Positions 25,060 through 36,364 of a DNA stretch of 64,000 bases are shown here, in pieces. The stretch is from Congeria kusceri. Its lineage: Eukaryota; Mollusca; Bivalvia; Myida; Dreissenidae. Numbering within the stretch: position 1 is the first letter of the stretch; each line of letters opens with the position of its first letter. The notes below the pieces were generated by a model that made no database searches, was not told the DNA's origin, and saw only the letters and a program-made list of their open reading frames with translations. Made by a program: the position numbers and the translations under genes. Where the stretch lies: the NCBI GenBank assembly GCA_027627225.1, contig CM051032.1, positions 61,502,137 through 61,566,136 on the forward strand, read 5' to 3'.

Positions 25060-26294
25060 ACAGGAAACAGTGCAAATATTTATGTTCGCCGTTCTAAGAC
25101 ATCTGGCACACTTAGGCTCAATTTGTCATTCCAGCACAGCTATGAGTGAACAAAATGATTCAGACAACAGTAATATGGCTCTTGAAAAAGCAAACAACAA
25201 ATATCGATCTCTGATCAGAGAGTGTTACAACAAAGTGTCACCAGTAAAGAGAAAAAATCATGGTTCAATAGAAACACATGAACAACCACCTCACATCCCT
25301 GTAGCATTTCCTTGTAAAGATGCTGGAGAAAGAAATGAAGAAAACAGTGAGAATGAGTTGAGCCATATAACCGACAATGCCTAAGATATAACAACTCGAA
25401 AAATCCAACTGAAAATCTTACAGAATCCAATGAAGAGACAAAAATTGTGTCTGCTTAAAAATAATATTAAAAAGTTCTGGCACAGTTGAAAGCGGCAGAT
25501 AGGTGTTTCATTTCCCAAATCCCATGAATAAAGAAACATATCTCAGAAGGAAATGGTATAAGAAACTGAAGTGAAAAACTCAACTGAGCCTTTAGATGTG
25601 AATGACGATATGATGCCATCTCAAAAATCAAAGAAGATTAACAGAGTGAAAAGCGAAAAAAAAAGACACAAAATGAAATATCAAAGCAGTTCGGATGAAG
25701 ACATCACTCGTAGGTTTTTTGCTTGGAAAACGTTTTTACACGATTCGGATGCCGTTAATACATAATTATATTCCATCCCAATAGGATACACTTTTACTGA
25801 TGACAAGACGACGAAACCCCTACACGGTTGTACCTGTTAAACACACAGACATTGTAGATTTTAAAATATTTCAAACTCTGACAATGAAAACACGGTAGAA
25901 ACTGAAACTGGATCAAACGGTAAGTGAAATACTATGAAATGAGTTTGTTATCTGAATTCGGAACCCTATGTGTGCAACGTTAAATATTTATTTAACGAGG
26001 AATTTCAAAAGTTTATAGTTGCTGCATTCAAACGTAGCAAGGAAATGCTGACGATCCTTTGCCAATGAAAAACAAAGGACAGTTACCCATTTCATCTCCA
26101 AAGAAAAGAGATTTAATTAAGCTATGCAAAAGCGGTGCAATTCCTGCTAAAAATCACGAGTATTTTAAATCCCTGCCTTTAAGCAGTATTAAAAAAAGAC
26201 TGTCTACTGGAGCCAGATGTCATGGAGGACTCCAACGAGGAGTCAGAAATAGAATTATAAATGCCTTGAATAGAGTAATTAAATCTATAACTTA
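25060..26294 (+). pseudogene. Unassigned coding remnants, broken
   Basis: Lysine- and glutamate-rich frames at 25070-25384, 25571-25765 and 26059-26310 share a style (SLIRECYNKVSPVKRKN; KSKKINRVKSEKKRHK; KKRDLIKLCKSGAIPAKNHE). They may be pieces of one transposon-encoded protein. Stops and frameshifts intervene and I cannot name the family. The last piece is cut by the TA-flanked element at 26295. Confidence 0.35.
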
Positions 26295-27486
26295 CAGTCA
26301 ATGGACATAATTATTCGCCACCCGCGATCAGCTGACTGTACGAACTAAAATAGCCACTGCGTCATAAATAAAGATTTCACTTTCCAATAATTTACATGTA
26401 AGATTGTGATGTCATAGATTTGGAAGTGTTGAAAATCGTAGTGCGAGGGGAAGAAAGAATTAATTTTCAGAAAGAGACTCGACCAACCTTTGTCGTGTGA
26501 AAAGCAGAGACTTTACGAAAAAGGGAACCATATCACTGTGCGACTGTTATTGGGAGATATCGTAACAATTAAATTTGGCTCCAACTTATTACAAGTGGCG
26601 AATTTTAGTGGCGACAACATTTTATGAGCCAGCGGAACCCCTGATAACTTAACTCTCTTGAGCAAATCAGATAGATAAACTCAGCGACGGAAGAATTTAA
26701 GTCGCCTTAACAGGATACGATGCAGTCGATTATGAGCCAAATTTAGTGCTATACGAGGCAGCCCCCGACAGCTTTTTGGACCTTTTCTTGGGCGGATTTT
26801 TATTCATTTTGCAGACGGCAACAAAATTGGCTGAGTAACAAATAACATCGACACTGCATGTTTGTTAACCCCACGACTACACTCGTAACCAATGAAATGA
26901 AATATCCTCATACAAGCCATACTTTGATTGGATTAAGAATAGTTACGTAACATCTGCTCGATTTTACCTTGCGATAATCGATTAATTAAGTCAAAACGGC
27001 TTAAAATCGTCATAAATACAGTTAATGAACCAGAACTTGACAAAAAGCGTGAGAAACGCCAAGTTAAGCGTGAGGGCGTGATTCGATGCCTAAAAGCGTG
27101 ACTCACGCTGAAAGCGAGAGACTTGACAGGTATGTGTGGTTTAGGATATAAAAGACGGGCTGTTCAGAAGAAGATGGTGGTTAAGCAGTCAAGTAGGAAA
27201 TATAGAAAAGACGGCGAAAAGAATTAACCGCATTTAGTGTGTCCGGCTCCTTTGGCTTTGAGGAAGATTAGTTTAATGATATGGGGTTATGTTTGTTATC
27301 ATGGAATTGGAACTTTGACTGATGTAAATTGGTTTGATTGGTTTAAATGAAGTTATAAGGATGAAAGGAAACTTGACAAAATATTAAGGTGAAATGTTTA
27401 TATTTAAAGTTACAGTTCAAGTTCAATGCGCAACACTTGCTGGCCGCCATTTTGATAGTGGCGAGTAATTATGTCCCTTGACTGTA
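26293..27486. mobile_element. TA-flanked, mariner-like non-autonomous element, 1,190 bp
   Basis: Terminal inverted repeats are CAGTCAATGGACATAATTA and more at 26295, and the inverse ending TAATTATGTCCCTTGACTG at 27484. They match at about 25 of 27 positions. Both ends are flanked by TA, the Tc1/mariner target duplication. No transposase frame is visible inside. Confidence 0.72.
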
Positions 27487-28223
27487 CCTCAAAAGACTAC
27501 TGCATGAAAGCTAAATAGTGACTGGTGTCTTTATATACATATAGTTCATTGTATGTCAGTGTATTTTTGTCAGTATGTACCAAATATAGACGTTTTGTAC
27601 AGCTATAATGGAGTGTATCGAACATATTTTATTTCGACAGGAAACTGTATTTGAGACATGTACTCGTTTTAATATTGGTTTATACATTTTAAATACTTAA
27701 GTCGTCCTACCATAAACAGTTATATCTTATGGCGGGTTTTTGCATTATGAAAAAAAGAATGTTTCATACATTTTGGTTACTGACTATTAATATATAGAAT
27801 GTCATGGCATGATTTTACTTTTTACTTCTTACTTTTTATACGGTCTATCGTTTTCGGCGTAGCTGTCTAAGATCACTTTTGACCTTTATTTCTTTCGATA
27901 ATTATGCAGCGGGAAAATTGAATGCCAATAGAATTGGGCAAATTTTCTAATTTTAGGGAATGCAAATTACAACGATGGTTTAACGTATAACAATAACTGT
28001 TGCATACTTTTGCGTATTAAAATTTACATAATTGTTTACATAAGCGGTTAAAATAAAGTTATAAACATATTTTCGACATACACTCTAAAACTGAACATAA
28101 TTTTGAAAAATTGTACTCATTGTATGTCATGATCAGAATGTTATATTCATTCACATAAAGAAATAACTATATTGTTTAGCCTACATAATCGGCGCGCTCT
28201 ATAAGTAGCAATTACAATGCTAC

Positions 28224-28469
28224 AATTCACGGGGACGGCAGTCGGTCACAACGTACAATGATGCCTTTTAAGCTTGCATCACGTGTGCCTGTCAATAGTA
28301 TTAAGGTTTCTTGTTACAAGCACAAAATATAAAATGTAAATTTCTGGTATTTTTCTGATAAATAAGCAAAAAAATATTAGCAAATTTGATTGAGCTTATA
28401 TTTTCTATTATTTTATCATTGTGTAAAAATATTATTGTACGCTGTAACCGACTGTCGTCCCCGTGAATT
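28224..28469. repeat. Foldback element with 36-bp arms
   Basis: AATTCACGGGGACGGCAGTC and the following bases to 28259 (left) are inverted at 28434-28469 (GACTGTCGTCCCCGTGAATT), with three mismatches. About 175 bp lies between the arms. No coding capacity. Confidence 0.75.
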
Positions 28470-29839
28470 AATTCTAGCGAATACAACACACTCCAGCAGG
28501 AGAATCATTCTAAAAATAGCGCTCGGTAACGCTGTGTTAATACACACGCATCAGTTAGCGTCCGGAGAATCCTAAACCCGATAATTTTAATAAACTTACT
28601 GTGCATGATAATTTATATTTGAATTGTGCTTGCGTTTTATTAAGAATTATTTCTACTTTCACCTTTCTATCAACTTCTCCAGTAGATGTTATTAAATCTA
28701 AAAAATGTTAAACATCTTTCTATAAGTAAAATGTGGTGAAAGAAGTTTTGTAATACATCGAAATGTTATCCATGTTACTGTACCTTCATTTGCGTAACAT
28801 GAATACACTATGTGCAATACTAATGAAACATATATTATTTAACATAACTATGTACACTTATCTGATATTTCATACTTTTCATGCATTCCCGCTATTATTT
28901 TTCGACAATGTTAATTTGTTAAATTTGCCTGACAAATTCATGTATCAGTTATGTTTTTTTGTACATTACTAGTATTTAGGTTATTTATTTATCTCTGGTG
29001 AAAACATGGGGCGGTATATGATCGGTTTATTTACGGTACAGATATTTATAATGATTGAGTTTATCTCAAATAAATTTTGGGGCCGATACGTTTTCTTATC
29101 GTATTCGTATTCTTTAACATCAGAGGGTCCGCTAAACTAGATTTAAGCCATTTATTAAAATATAAACAAAGCGAAACTCCAGTTGCGACAGCAGGAGAAA
29201 ACTATTAAGTCCACAAGACATACAACAATACAACATTAATTCTGATAAGCTTTTTAAAGGGGTGTATCTATGGTAGGTCATGATTACATTTGCCAAAATA
29301 AAGTTAATATACAGATAATTAATATAAATGCATCGTTACATACCATAATATTGTATCAATAAACACTTTACAAAAATAATTTTTTTTTACACAAGCAGAG
29401 ACCATCAATGACACTTGCGCGAACGCGGGGAAAGTAGTAGTAGTAAAATAAATAAAATGTACTTGATGTACTGTTACATGCATACTCGCCATTGATAAAC
29501 ATTGCATAGCTTAGGGAAGTTTTCATTGAAATGCTCGATTTTGAGTTTGCATCCTACAGGAGCCCCATATCCAAATGTATGATTTTTGTCTTCGTATAAT
29601 GATAGCTTTTTGTCTTTGTATATAGCTTTTTGTCTTTGTATATAGTTTTTTCTTAACTACTTGCTGCTCCATAAATATATTAGAGAAAAATATTAAATTT
29701 TCCTGTTTTAATATGTGTCTAGATCTATATAATATTTATGTAAAGTAAGACTGAAATTATAAACACATGTATAAATATAACATAGGTAACACAGCTGTTA
29801 AAGATGCATATGTTTATTTTGTACATTTCAGGCAAGAAA

Positions 29840-29980
29840 ATGAAGTTCATTTGCATAATCCTTTATGCGCTTGTTATTTGGTTTGTTTCTGGCCTGGAAG
29901 ATGATAGGGGTGACTGGATTGACCCAAATGACATGCTCAATTATGATCCATCAACAAATAATATGCTGAAAAAAGAAAGG
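29840..29980 (+). CDS. CLCC1: CLCC1-A exon 1 (signal peptide and DWIDPNDMLNYD)
   Basis: Acceptor TACATTTCAG precedes GCAAGAAAATG, giving a short 5' UTR part (29832-29839). The donor is GTATTT, weak; copy B has GTAAAA at the same base. Sequence after GTA is unrelated to copy B until 33089, so an insertion begins within the donor. Confidence 0.85.
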
Positions 29981-30589
29981 GTATTTAACGATCTATATTA
30001 TGCCTTACATAAAACTGTTTCTTCTCCGCGTATATAAAAGTCAACGGTCCGTTATTTAGGTTCATTTCAAAATGCCGTTTTAGCGGGACGACTAAATGGT
30101 ATAGTGCCCGGAGCCAGCGGGCACTATTTCGAGTGGGTGCCCGCTCAGCTCTAGTTGTGTGTAACCTCAGTTCTGGGAGGCGTTTCATCAATATTTGCGA
30201 TTTTTCTACGATCGTAATTTACGTATCGAGATTTATGTAGGTTTTTGCGATTACCGAAAATATCGTGACGCAGTCTAATTGTTTTTAATGACGTCATTGT
30301 CGCGCGCTGTTCGAAATAAACAAATTGAAAAAAGGTTCAAGACAAGGAGATCGTCGTACACTTAAAATTCTTTAAAATTGATGATATTTAGTGCAAATAA
30401 ATATAAATTCAAAAGAAAGATTCTTGTAATTGACCGTTGTTATTTCAAAACGCAAATGTTTTGCAAGCTTCCACAATCTCGTTTGCCTATAAAAAATGTT
30501 GTATATTTCAGCACGAAATAAAGAAATGTTTAGTGGTTGGACTATCTAAGGCCAAATCGAATGTACACCCGTGGGTATGTTTGTGTGGT

Positions 30590-31190
30590 GGAGGTTAGAA
30601 ATGGAGGGAGAGAAGATGGGTGCTTATAGTGAGAGAGTTGGAGAGTGGTTAGACAGAGAATGGGGACAAAATAGTGGTTAGACTGAAAGAGGGGGAGATA
30701 CATTGAGTGGGTACAGTGATGGACAATGAGAGGGTAGATTGGTAGATTAGAGTGCCAGAGAAGTTATAAAGACGGTGGATAGACTGAAAGTTGAAGAGAA
30801 AGATGGATGGTGGTTAAAGTGGTAGAGGGACAGTGGGTGGTTAGAGTGGTAGAGGGACAGTGGGTGGTTAGAGTGGTATAGAGAGATAAAAAGTGTGGTA
30901 TAGGACGAAGAAGTGGTTAGAGTGGTAGAGGGACAGTGGGTGGTTAGAGTGGTAGAGGGACAGTGGGTGGTTAAAGTGGTAGAGGGCCAGTGGGTGGTTA
31001 GAGTGGTATAGAGAGATAAAAAGTGTGGTATAGGACGATGAAGTGGTTAGAGTGGTAGACGGACAGTGGGTGGTTAGAGTAGTATAGAGAGATAAAAAGT
31101 GTGGTATAGGACAAAGAAGTGGTTAGAGTGGTAGAGAAAGACAGTAAGGTTAGAATAAACGAGAGCGACAGGGTGGTTAGAGTTGTAAGT
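30590..31190 (+). repeat. Purine-rich minisatellite
   Basis: Many copies of GTGGTTAGAGTGGTAGAGGG and ACAGTGGGTGGTTAGAGTGG, with a higher-order unit of about 95-130 bp that includes TATAGAGAGATAAAAAGTG. The minus-strand frame across it is a repeat artefact. Confidence 0.85.
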
Positions 31191-32299
31191 GAAAGACATC
31201 GGGCTATCACGACCAGCACCCGATGACGTTGGGTTCGAAGAGCCCAGGTTACCCCGTCCACAAATAGACAGGGTTAAGAAAATATCCGCTAATGAATACG
31301 CGGACTATAAGATACCAAGTATTAATTTCAATCAGCTGGTATAGTGATTCAGTATTACGCTGCAAGTTTCGGTAAACTGTGTTATGTTTGCATAAAAATG
31401 GTATCATTGTATGTGTATTTACGTATCAAAGGACAAACTACGTGAAATATATATATTTTTTTCCGTTTAATTTCTTGCCTGATCTTAATTATATTGTAAA
31501 TATGCAATGCATATATTTTCGAAATAAGTAAAAAAAATGTGTTTGCATTTAAATGTTTCCGTTACTATTAATAACACCTTTAAAATAGTACAAAAGCAAC
31601 TAAAGCTTTACGGTAGGTGCATTAAAAGGTGTGAAATGTCAAACATTACCACTGTTTATTTTTAAACCTTTAGAGAGTATTTTTGTAAGGATAACTACTT
31701 TACTTTCGTTCAGAATGAAATGACGTTTGAAGGCTTTAATCATCCATTAAAAAAAAATCATGAAATAATGGTACAGCTAGATCGTTTAAATTGTATGTCA
31801 AGATAAACCGGGACAAAACTTAATGAATAACCAATTACGCTCGTACACGCATTATTCACGGCAATATGCCTAATATAAAGTGTAATAAAGCGGTAATAAA
31901 ATTGGTGATCTTATAGTAACTGTCGGTAACTTTAAGGGTACCGGTGTACAGTAGCCGTCTTTGATAACAAACAGCAAGGACTATAGTGGTGAAAAGACAA
32001 CGCACATTTATTTTGAAATTACATTAATTGTGAGTCATGAATTGAGTGGTTTTGAGTAATGCGACAGAACATACTATTTATCGAGTATTCTACATCGGTA
32101 TCAAGACAATCTAATTATTTATCCTTTTATGCTACGCACCGGCTACGACCATATATGACTGGCGGATTCTGTATGCGCAGGCGCAGGCGCTGATGTCTGC
32201 ATGTATATATACGTAAATGAAATGTCAATAGTCCAGATTGAGAAATTTATATAATGAAAAGTACAAACACGTTACATGGGATTATAAATATATATTAAC

Positions 32300-32340
32300 G
32301 ATATAGCCAACGCGTTTCGACAAAGCTCATCAGGGCATAA
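32300..32340 (-). ncRNA. Hammerhead-ribozyme-like core of the PLE
   Basis: On the minus strand CTGATGAG (32333-32326) is followed by CTTTGT and CGAAACGCGTTGGC. These are the two conserved hammerhead boxes in order. Hammerheads are known in Penelope-like terminal repeats. Stem II is very weak and the cleavage site is not certain, so this may be a decayed copy. Confidence 0.4.
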
Positions 32341-32413
32341 TACAATATATCATAACGTCAAACTGTCATAGAGATAACGTCATTTCAATTATGACGTCAT
32401 AACGTCAACAATT

Positions 32414-32561
32414 ATTATATAACATTTAATTGTGGTTTAAATATATGAATAAAATATTGCTCTTTCGCTAACCTAGCTGAAACACTGTCCGAAACTAGTT
32501 TATAAAAAGGAAACATTTGAAATTTCGGTTCAGATGTAGAACACTCATCCAGGTGTTTACT
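32414..32561 (-). pseudogene. PLE GIY-YIG endonuclease, C-terminal part
   Basis: Reads SKHLDECSTSEPKFQMFPFY and on through a Lys/Glu helix (RLAKEQYFIHIFKPQLN) to TAA. The PFYK step followed by E..FI..FKP.LN is the usual end of Penelope-like endonuclease domains. Open to its natural stop. Confidence 0.7.
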
Positions 32562-32784
32562 TTTAATTTTAACGACAAACTGTTTAATATAAAAACTAAT
32601 ATGTCGTGTGATGTTAAAAATGTTATTTATGTATTAGTATGGAATGGATGCACGAAAATTTATATTGGACAAACTGGCGATAAACTTAGACATAGAAGAT
32701 CTGTTCATGAATAACAAATGCGAGACCCCTCAACAAGACAGATGCCTTTAAGTAAACACCTGGATGAGTGTTCTACATCTGATC
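32562..32784 (+). pseudogene. PLE GIY-YIG endonuclease, N-terminal part
   Basis: Contains the paired GIY-YIG strands as NVIYVL and KIYIGQTG, the catalytic-region Arg (LRHRRSVHE) and HLDEC. One in-frame TAA (32712) stands where a Gln-type codon is usual (HE-stop-QMRD). It ends abruptly at the inverted overlap. Confidence 0.75.
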
Positions 32785-32942
32785 AAATTATTTTTATGTC
32801 TATTTTCTTTGTGTTCTCCCAGACGTACAGGCATACGCCTGAATACGCCACTGGGATATGTTGTGTTATGCTTGTAATATATTACCATTTTATCATTTTA
32901 AAACTTCTGTACTAAAGTGTGCGGTATAATATAAGATATAGC

Positions 32943-33073
32943 ACAGACCACATTGGACCTCCTCGTATTATCGTGACCTCCCAGTCAGCCCACAAAAGCT
33001 GAGGTACGTTGAACATTTTTGGGCTGACTGGTCCGTCGGTCACTATAATGTGAGGAAACCCTCAGTGGTCTGT
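32943..33073. repeat. Foldback MITE-like element, 131 bp
   Basis: ACAGACCAC at 32943 is inverted as GTGGTCTGT ending 33073. Further in, CCAGTCAGCCCA pairs with TGGGCTGACTGG around the centre, and ATTATCGTGACC with GGTCACTATAAT. No frame inside. Confidence 0.7.
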
Positions 33074-33663
33074 ACTATTCCTTAAGTTGCACATGTACCG
33101 GTATGTATAGCATCTCAATGAGTCGGACGGATTGATGGTGCATGCGCAGTTCTTGTTATCCTAATTTATAACTGTCACGCACTAGAGCAGGGGTGATTAA
33201 TCGCTCCAGACTCTAGTATGCAACAGAGGTTCTTTTGGACCAGACATGTATAGGGATCACATTAATTAACACAAATACCTTTACCTCTAAACTATTTATT
33301 TACATAAACTAATATAGATCTACTTGATACACGCATGCAAATTAAGCATTCAACAGATTGTGATATATATATATATATTCTTCGAAAGTATCTTCATATG
33401 CAAACACTCCAATAGCAGAAGTGCGTTCACCTATTACGTCAGTTAATTGATTAAAGCAACAATTCCTTCAATGTCCATTTACGTCATGATCCATGCAGCA
33501 TATATACAACATAAATCCTTCAGTTTTCGTTCTTTACGCACAGACGCTAATTTAAAAGTAGAATTTTTTGTGTCAATCAAGTAAAAAAATAACTCCCCAA
33601 ATACTTAACGCACATACGCACACAGCTAACCAGACTCGTTATCACTCATATCGAAACCACACA

Positions 33664-33815
33664 TACTCGGGGTTTGCCACTCAGGCTCGGGGTTTGCCAC
33701 ACCGGCTCGGGATTGCCACACAGGCTCGGGGTTGCCACACAGGCTCGGGGTTGCCACACAGGCTCGGGGTTGCCACACAGGCTCGGGGTTGCCACAGAGG
33801 CTAGGGCTGCCACAC
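33664..33815 (+). repeat. 19-bp minisatellite
   Basis: About eight copies of GGCTCGGGGTTGCCACACA with small variations. The repetitive frames on both strands derive from it. Confidence 0.88.
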
Positions 33816-34679
33816 AGGGCTTAGACATGCCACATCGACTCTATTCTTGACAGGTCTCCCCCACTACAAGCCACCTATAAACAAATGAAGTCGATAAACC
33901 TATGCCCTACATTCATCAGTTCAAGTTGCTACCCCAACACAACAATGCGACTGGACATTTATACACCCAATAATTTAAGCTTTACAAAATGCACTTAATT
34001 TTAATTCCTCATACGTATATGACAGTACTATGATTATAAGTATGTGAACTGTACTTACATTGTAGGTTAAATCTCTCACATTCCCATTTCCTCATATTCT
34101 CACTCAGTCATCTCCAACTGAACTGGCCTCTACGACTGTTTTCTCCAGACTGAATTGAAACAATGAATCCTCCCCTCGGCCAAACAAAACAACATCAGAA
34201 ACTAGGCTTAATATCAACACCTTGTCACATTCAGAGCTATGGCTAATACGTTTCCCTACCGTTGTCAAAACATAGTCCTGGAATCAAAGTAAACTAACTA
34301 GGCTTCATGTCAACATAAACACTAAACAGGAACAGAGTCTCGCAATCTGCTGGGAAAACTTAGCAAAATAGCCGAATAACCGGAATGTGAAGTACTGTAT
34401 TAAAGGAGTATGTAGACATTTGTGACAATAACCAAATGTAACCACTCTGTAGGTTAAAGAAGTCTGTATCGACAGAAAATATTTTGATATTTGCTTGTTA
34501 TGTGGGTAACGAAAGAGACTCAAAATAAAGGTAAAATATTGTACAGCCCCTCTTTAAGTTAGCTTAAGAAGAACTATGTTTCAAATAAATTTCTTAATAC
34601 TAGTACATGTACATTTATTTTATACTGATATTTCACAATAATAATTGAAATGATTTTACTCTTGAATAATTTGTTTCAG

Positions 34680-34958
34680 ATGGTTTTCAACAAACAACCG
34701 TCGGTAAATGAAAATACAGATACAAATCCAGAACATACGGGTACTGACACAAACAAAGATACGCAGGACACAAAAGATAATCCATCCGATTCTAACAACT
34801 GTCGTGTGTGTGAAAGTTGCCGCTCTTGTCCAGACTCCGACTTCGAGTGTCCATCATGTCCGACATGTAAATGTGATTCTCAGGAGGTCAGGGACGAAGC
34901 TGCCATGCCTCTGCTGAAGAGGTACATTCACTCCATTCTGGATCACATGCAACATGAG
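34680..34958 (+). CDS. CLCC1: CLCC1-A exon 2 (Cys-rich lumenal segment)
   Basis: Acceptor TTTGTTTCAG, donor GTATTA, 93 codons, phase 0 at both ends. Carries ten cysteines in the CRVCESCRSCPD and CPSCPTCKC blocks, then LLKRYIHSILDHMQHE, which aligns to the NPVFRRYLNKIL region of vertebrate CLCC1. Confidence 0.85.
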
Positions 34959-34994
34959 GTATTAGTAATTTTTTTTCTTTATTTAATTAGGCCT

Positions 34995-35300
34995 TAAAAA
35001 ATAGTTATGTTTCTGGTGGCCACACCGACCCTACTTTTTTCATGCCGAACCTAAATTTTTTTCAGGACTTATACAGATCATAAAATAGCACTGCTACAAA
35101 TAACCCAAGAAACATATACTAAAACTGCTCCAGGACACTTTAGTGGTGGTCATTAAATGCATAAAATTTACCCACAGATTATTCACACAAACCAAATCCT
35201 TGTACAATAAAATAAAAACATAGTTAAAAACAAAAATAAAAACTTCCAACCTACTGACCCTCCATGTTTTGCCATTCTGCCAGAAACACAACTGCCGGTA
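34995..35300. repeat. MITE-like element in CLCC1-A intron 2
   Basis: The edge GTTATGTTTCTGGTGGCCAC is mirrored at the other end by GCCAGAAACACAACTGCC. The interior CCGACCCTA and TTTTTT stretches resemble the element at 44364-44686. Ends are approximate. Confidence 0.4.
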
Positions 35301-35824
35301 TTACTTTTTTAGGCCTGAACAGGGTCTGGCAAAAGGACCCATTCCCTATGAAAAATATGGTTTTTTAATCTTCACAATTTGAATGAAAACATTCCCAATT
35401 AAATAACTTTCTGAAATGTTTCTCAATTAGCAAGATGTCACAACGCGAAATTCCCAAATTTGATGGGTATCGGACCCATTCCTTATGCTGCGAAAAAAAA
35501 TCGCTGGGTAAAGCTGATACATATGTGATAGTATGTTTTCGATGACTACTTATGAAATAAAATACAATCTTACACTCATGTCGTCTACATTTGCCCCATG
35601 TTGTGTTCTGATGATGTGTAATTTAAGAAATGTATTTTAGGTGATCAATCACATGAAAAGGGTTTTGTGACCAGTTTGTCTGATTTGTAAAACTTTGTCA
35701 TGGTAACACAGCCTTTTAGAATCTAAATACAGAATACTTGAGCAGAATATGGTTATAAAAGCAAGTTTTCTGTGTTAATGAGTTCTCAGTTTTATGTGAA
35801 GTAATGAATTCTTCAAAGAGTTAA

Positions 35825-36140
35825 CAAAGTATGCTGGTCTCGTTCTCCCCTCCTAAAATTGGCCTTTTTAGCCGTTTCCGCTCTCCAAGTTCAACAGTTG
35901 TCATCTGATCATCAGCAAACTTGATGATAATGTTTATGAGAATAATATCTCAGCGAAGTTCGATAATCAGCCAAGGAATTGTGGAGTTATGGCCTTTGAA
36001 TTATCTCAAATTTACCTTTTTAGCCATTTCCGCTCTTCATGTCCAACAGTTTTTATCCAATCATCACCAAACTTGATATTTTAAAGATTGCTTTTAACCT
36101 AGAGGGGGCATGCCTGTTTTGCCAACAGCTCTTGTTTCAG
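35825..36140 (+). repeat. Monomer-tail repeat abutting CLCC1-A exon 3
   Basis: Two monomers of about 150 bp (TTTCCGCTCT, TCACCAAACTTGAT, GTGGAGTTATGGCC) end in the tail AGAGGGGGCATGCCTGTTTT followed by GCCAACAGCTCTTGTTTC. The tail stops 14 bases before the exon 3 acceptor. Related copies: 43040-43676 and 62370-62682. Confidence 0.75.
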
Positions 36141-36154
36141 TTGCCAAGTCCCAG

Positions 36155-36364
36155 GACTACATCATGCACATTTCGTTGTCGGCCAGTCAGGTGACTATTC
36201 TGGAGAGCTTCATCAAGGGAGGTAATCAGAAACACGTGCACGACGTTCATGAGGTCCTGTTGGGCATGATCAGTCGTGTGGTGTCCTCGCGCCTCGGTTT
36301 TATAGAGAAAACCGCTCTTTGGATGGAGGATAAACTTGGACTCAAGTTGGACAGGCTTGTTCAG
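36155..36364 (+). CDS. CLCC1: CLCC1-A exon 3
   Basis: 70 codons, phase 0, starting DYIMHISLSASQVTILESF and ending GLKLDRLVQ before GTAACA. The acceptor was placed at CCCAG because copy B has CAG at the same point and both then read GACTACATC in frame. Confidence 0.85.

Larger units (their letters stand above)
32300..32790. mobile_element. Penelope-like element fragment with inverted 5' segment
   Basis: The plus strand 32562-32784 encodes the N-terminal part of a GIY-YIG endonuclease domain. The minus strand 32561-32414 encodes the matching C-terminal part, and the two overlap by a 32-base inverted repeat (32530-32561 against 32753-32784). The minus-strand part continues into a 3' region with a hammerhead-like core. 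The arrangement is that of a minus-oriented insertion whose 5' end was inverted during target-primed reverse transcription. Confidence 0.7.
29984..33088. mobile_element. 3.1-kb insertion in CLCC1-A intron 1 (composite)
   Basis: Copy B passes directly from GTAAAAATCTAC to GCACATGTATG (60680-60695). In copy A those flanks are 29983 and 33089. The inserted sequence holds a minisatellite (30590-31190), a rearranged Penelope-like fragment (32300-32790) and a foldback (32943-33073). It probably came in more than one step, and no target duplication is evident. Confidence 0.65.

Noticed and set aside
30998..31261. Leu/Thr/Ser-rich minus-strand protein
   Set aside because: Antisense of the purine-rich minisatellite.
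33646..33828. Repetitive minus-strand protein (NPEPVWQ repeats)
   Set aside because: Translation of a 19-bp minisatellite; no start context or conservation signal.
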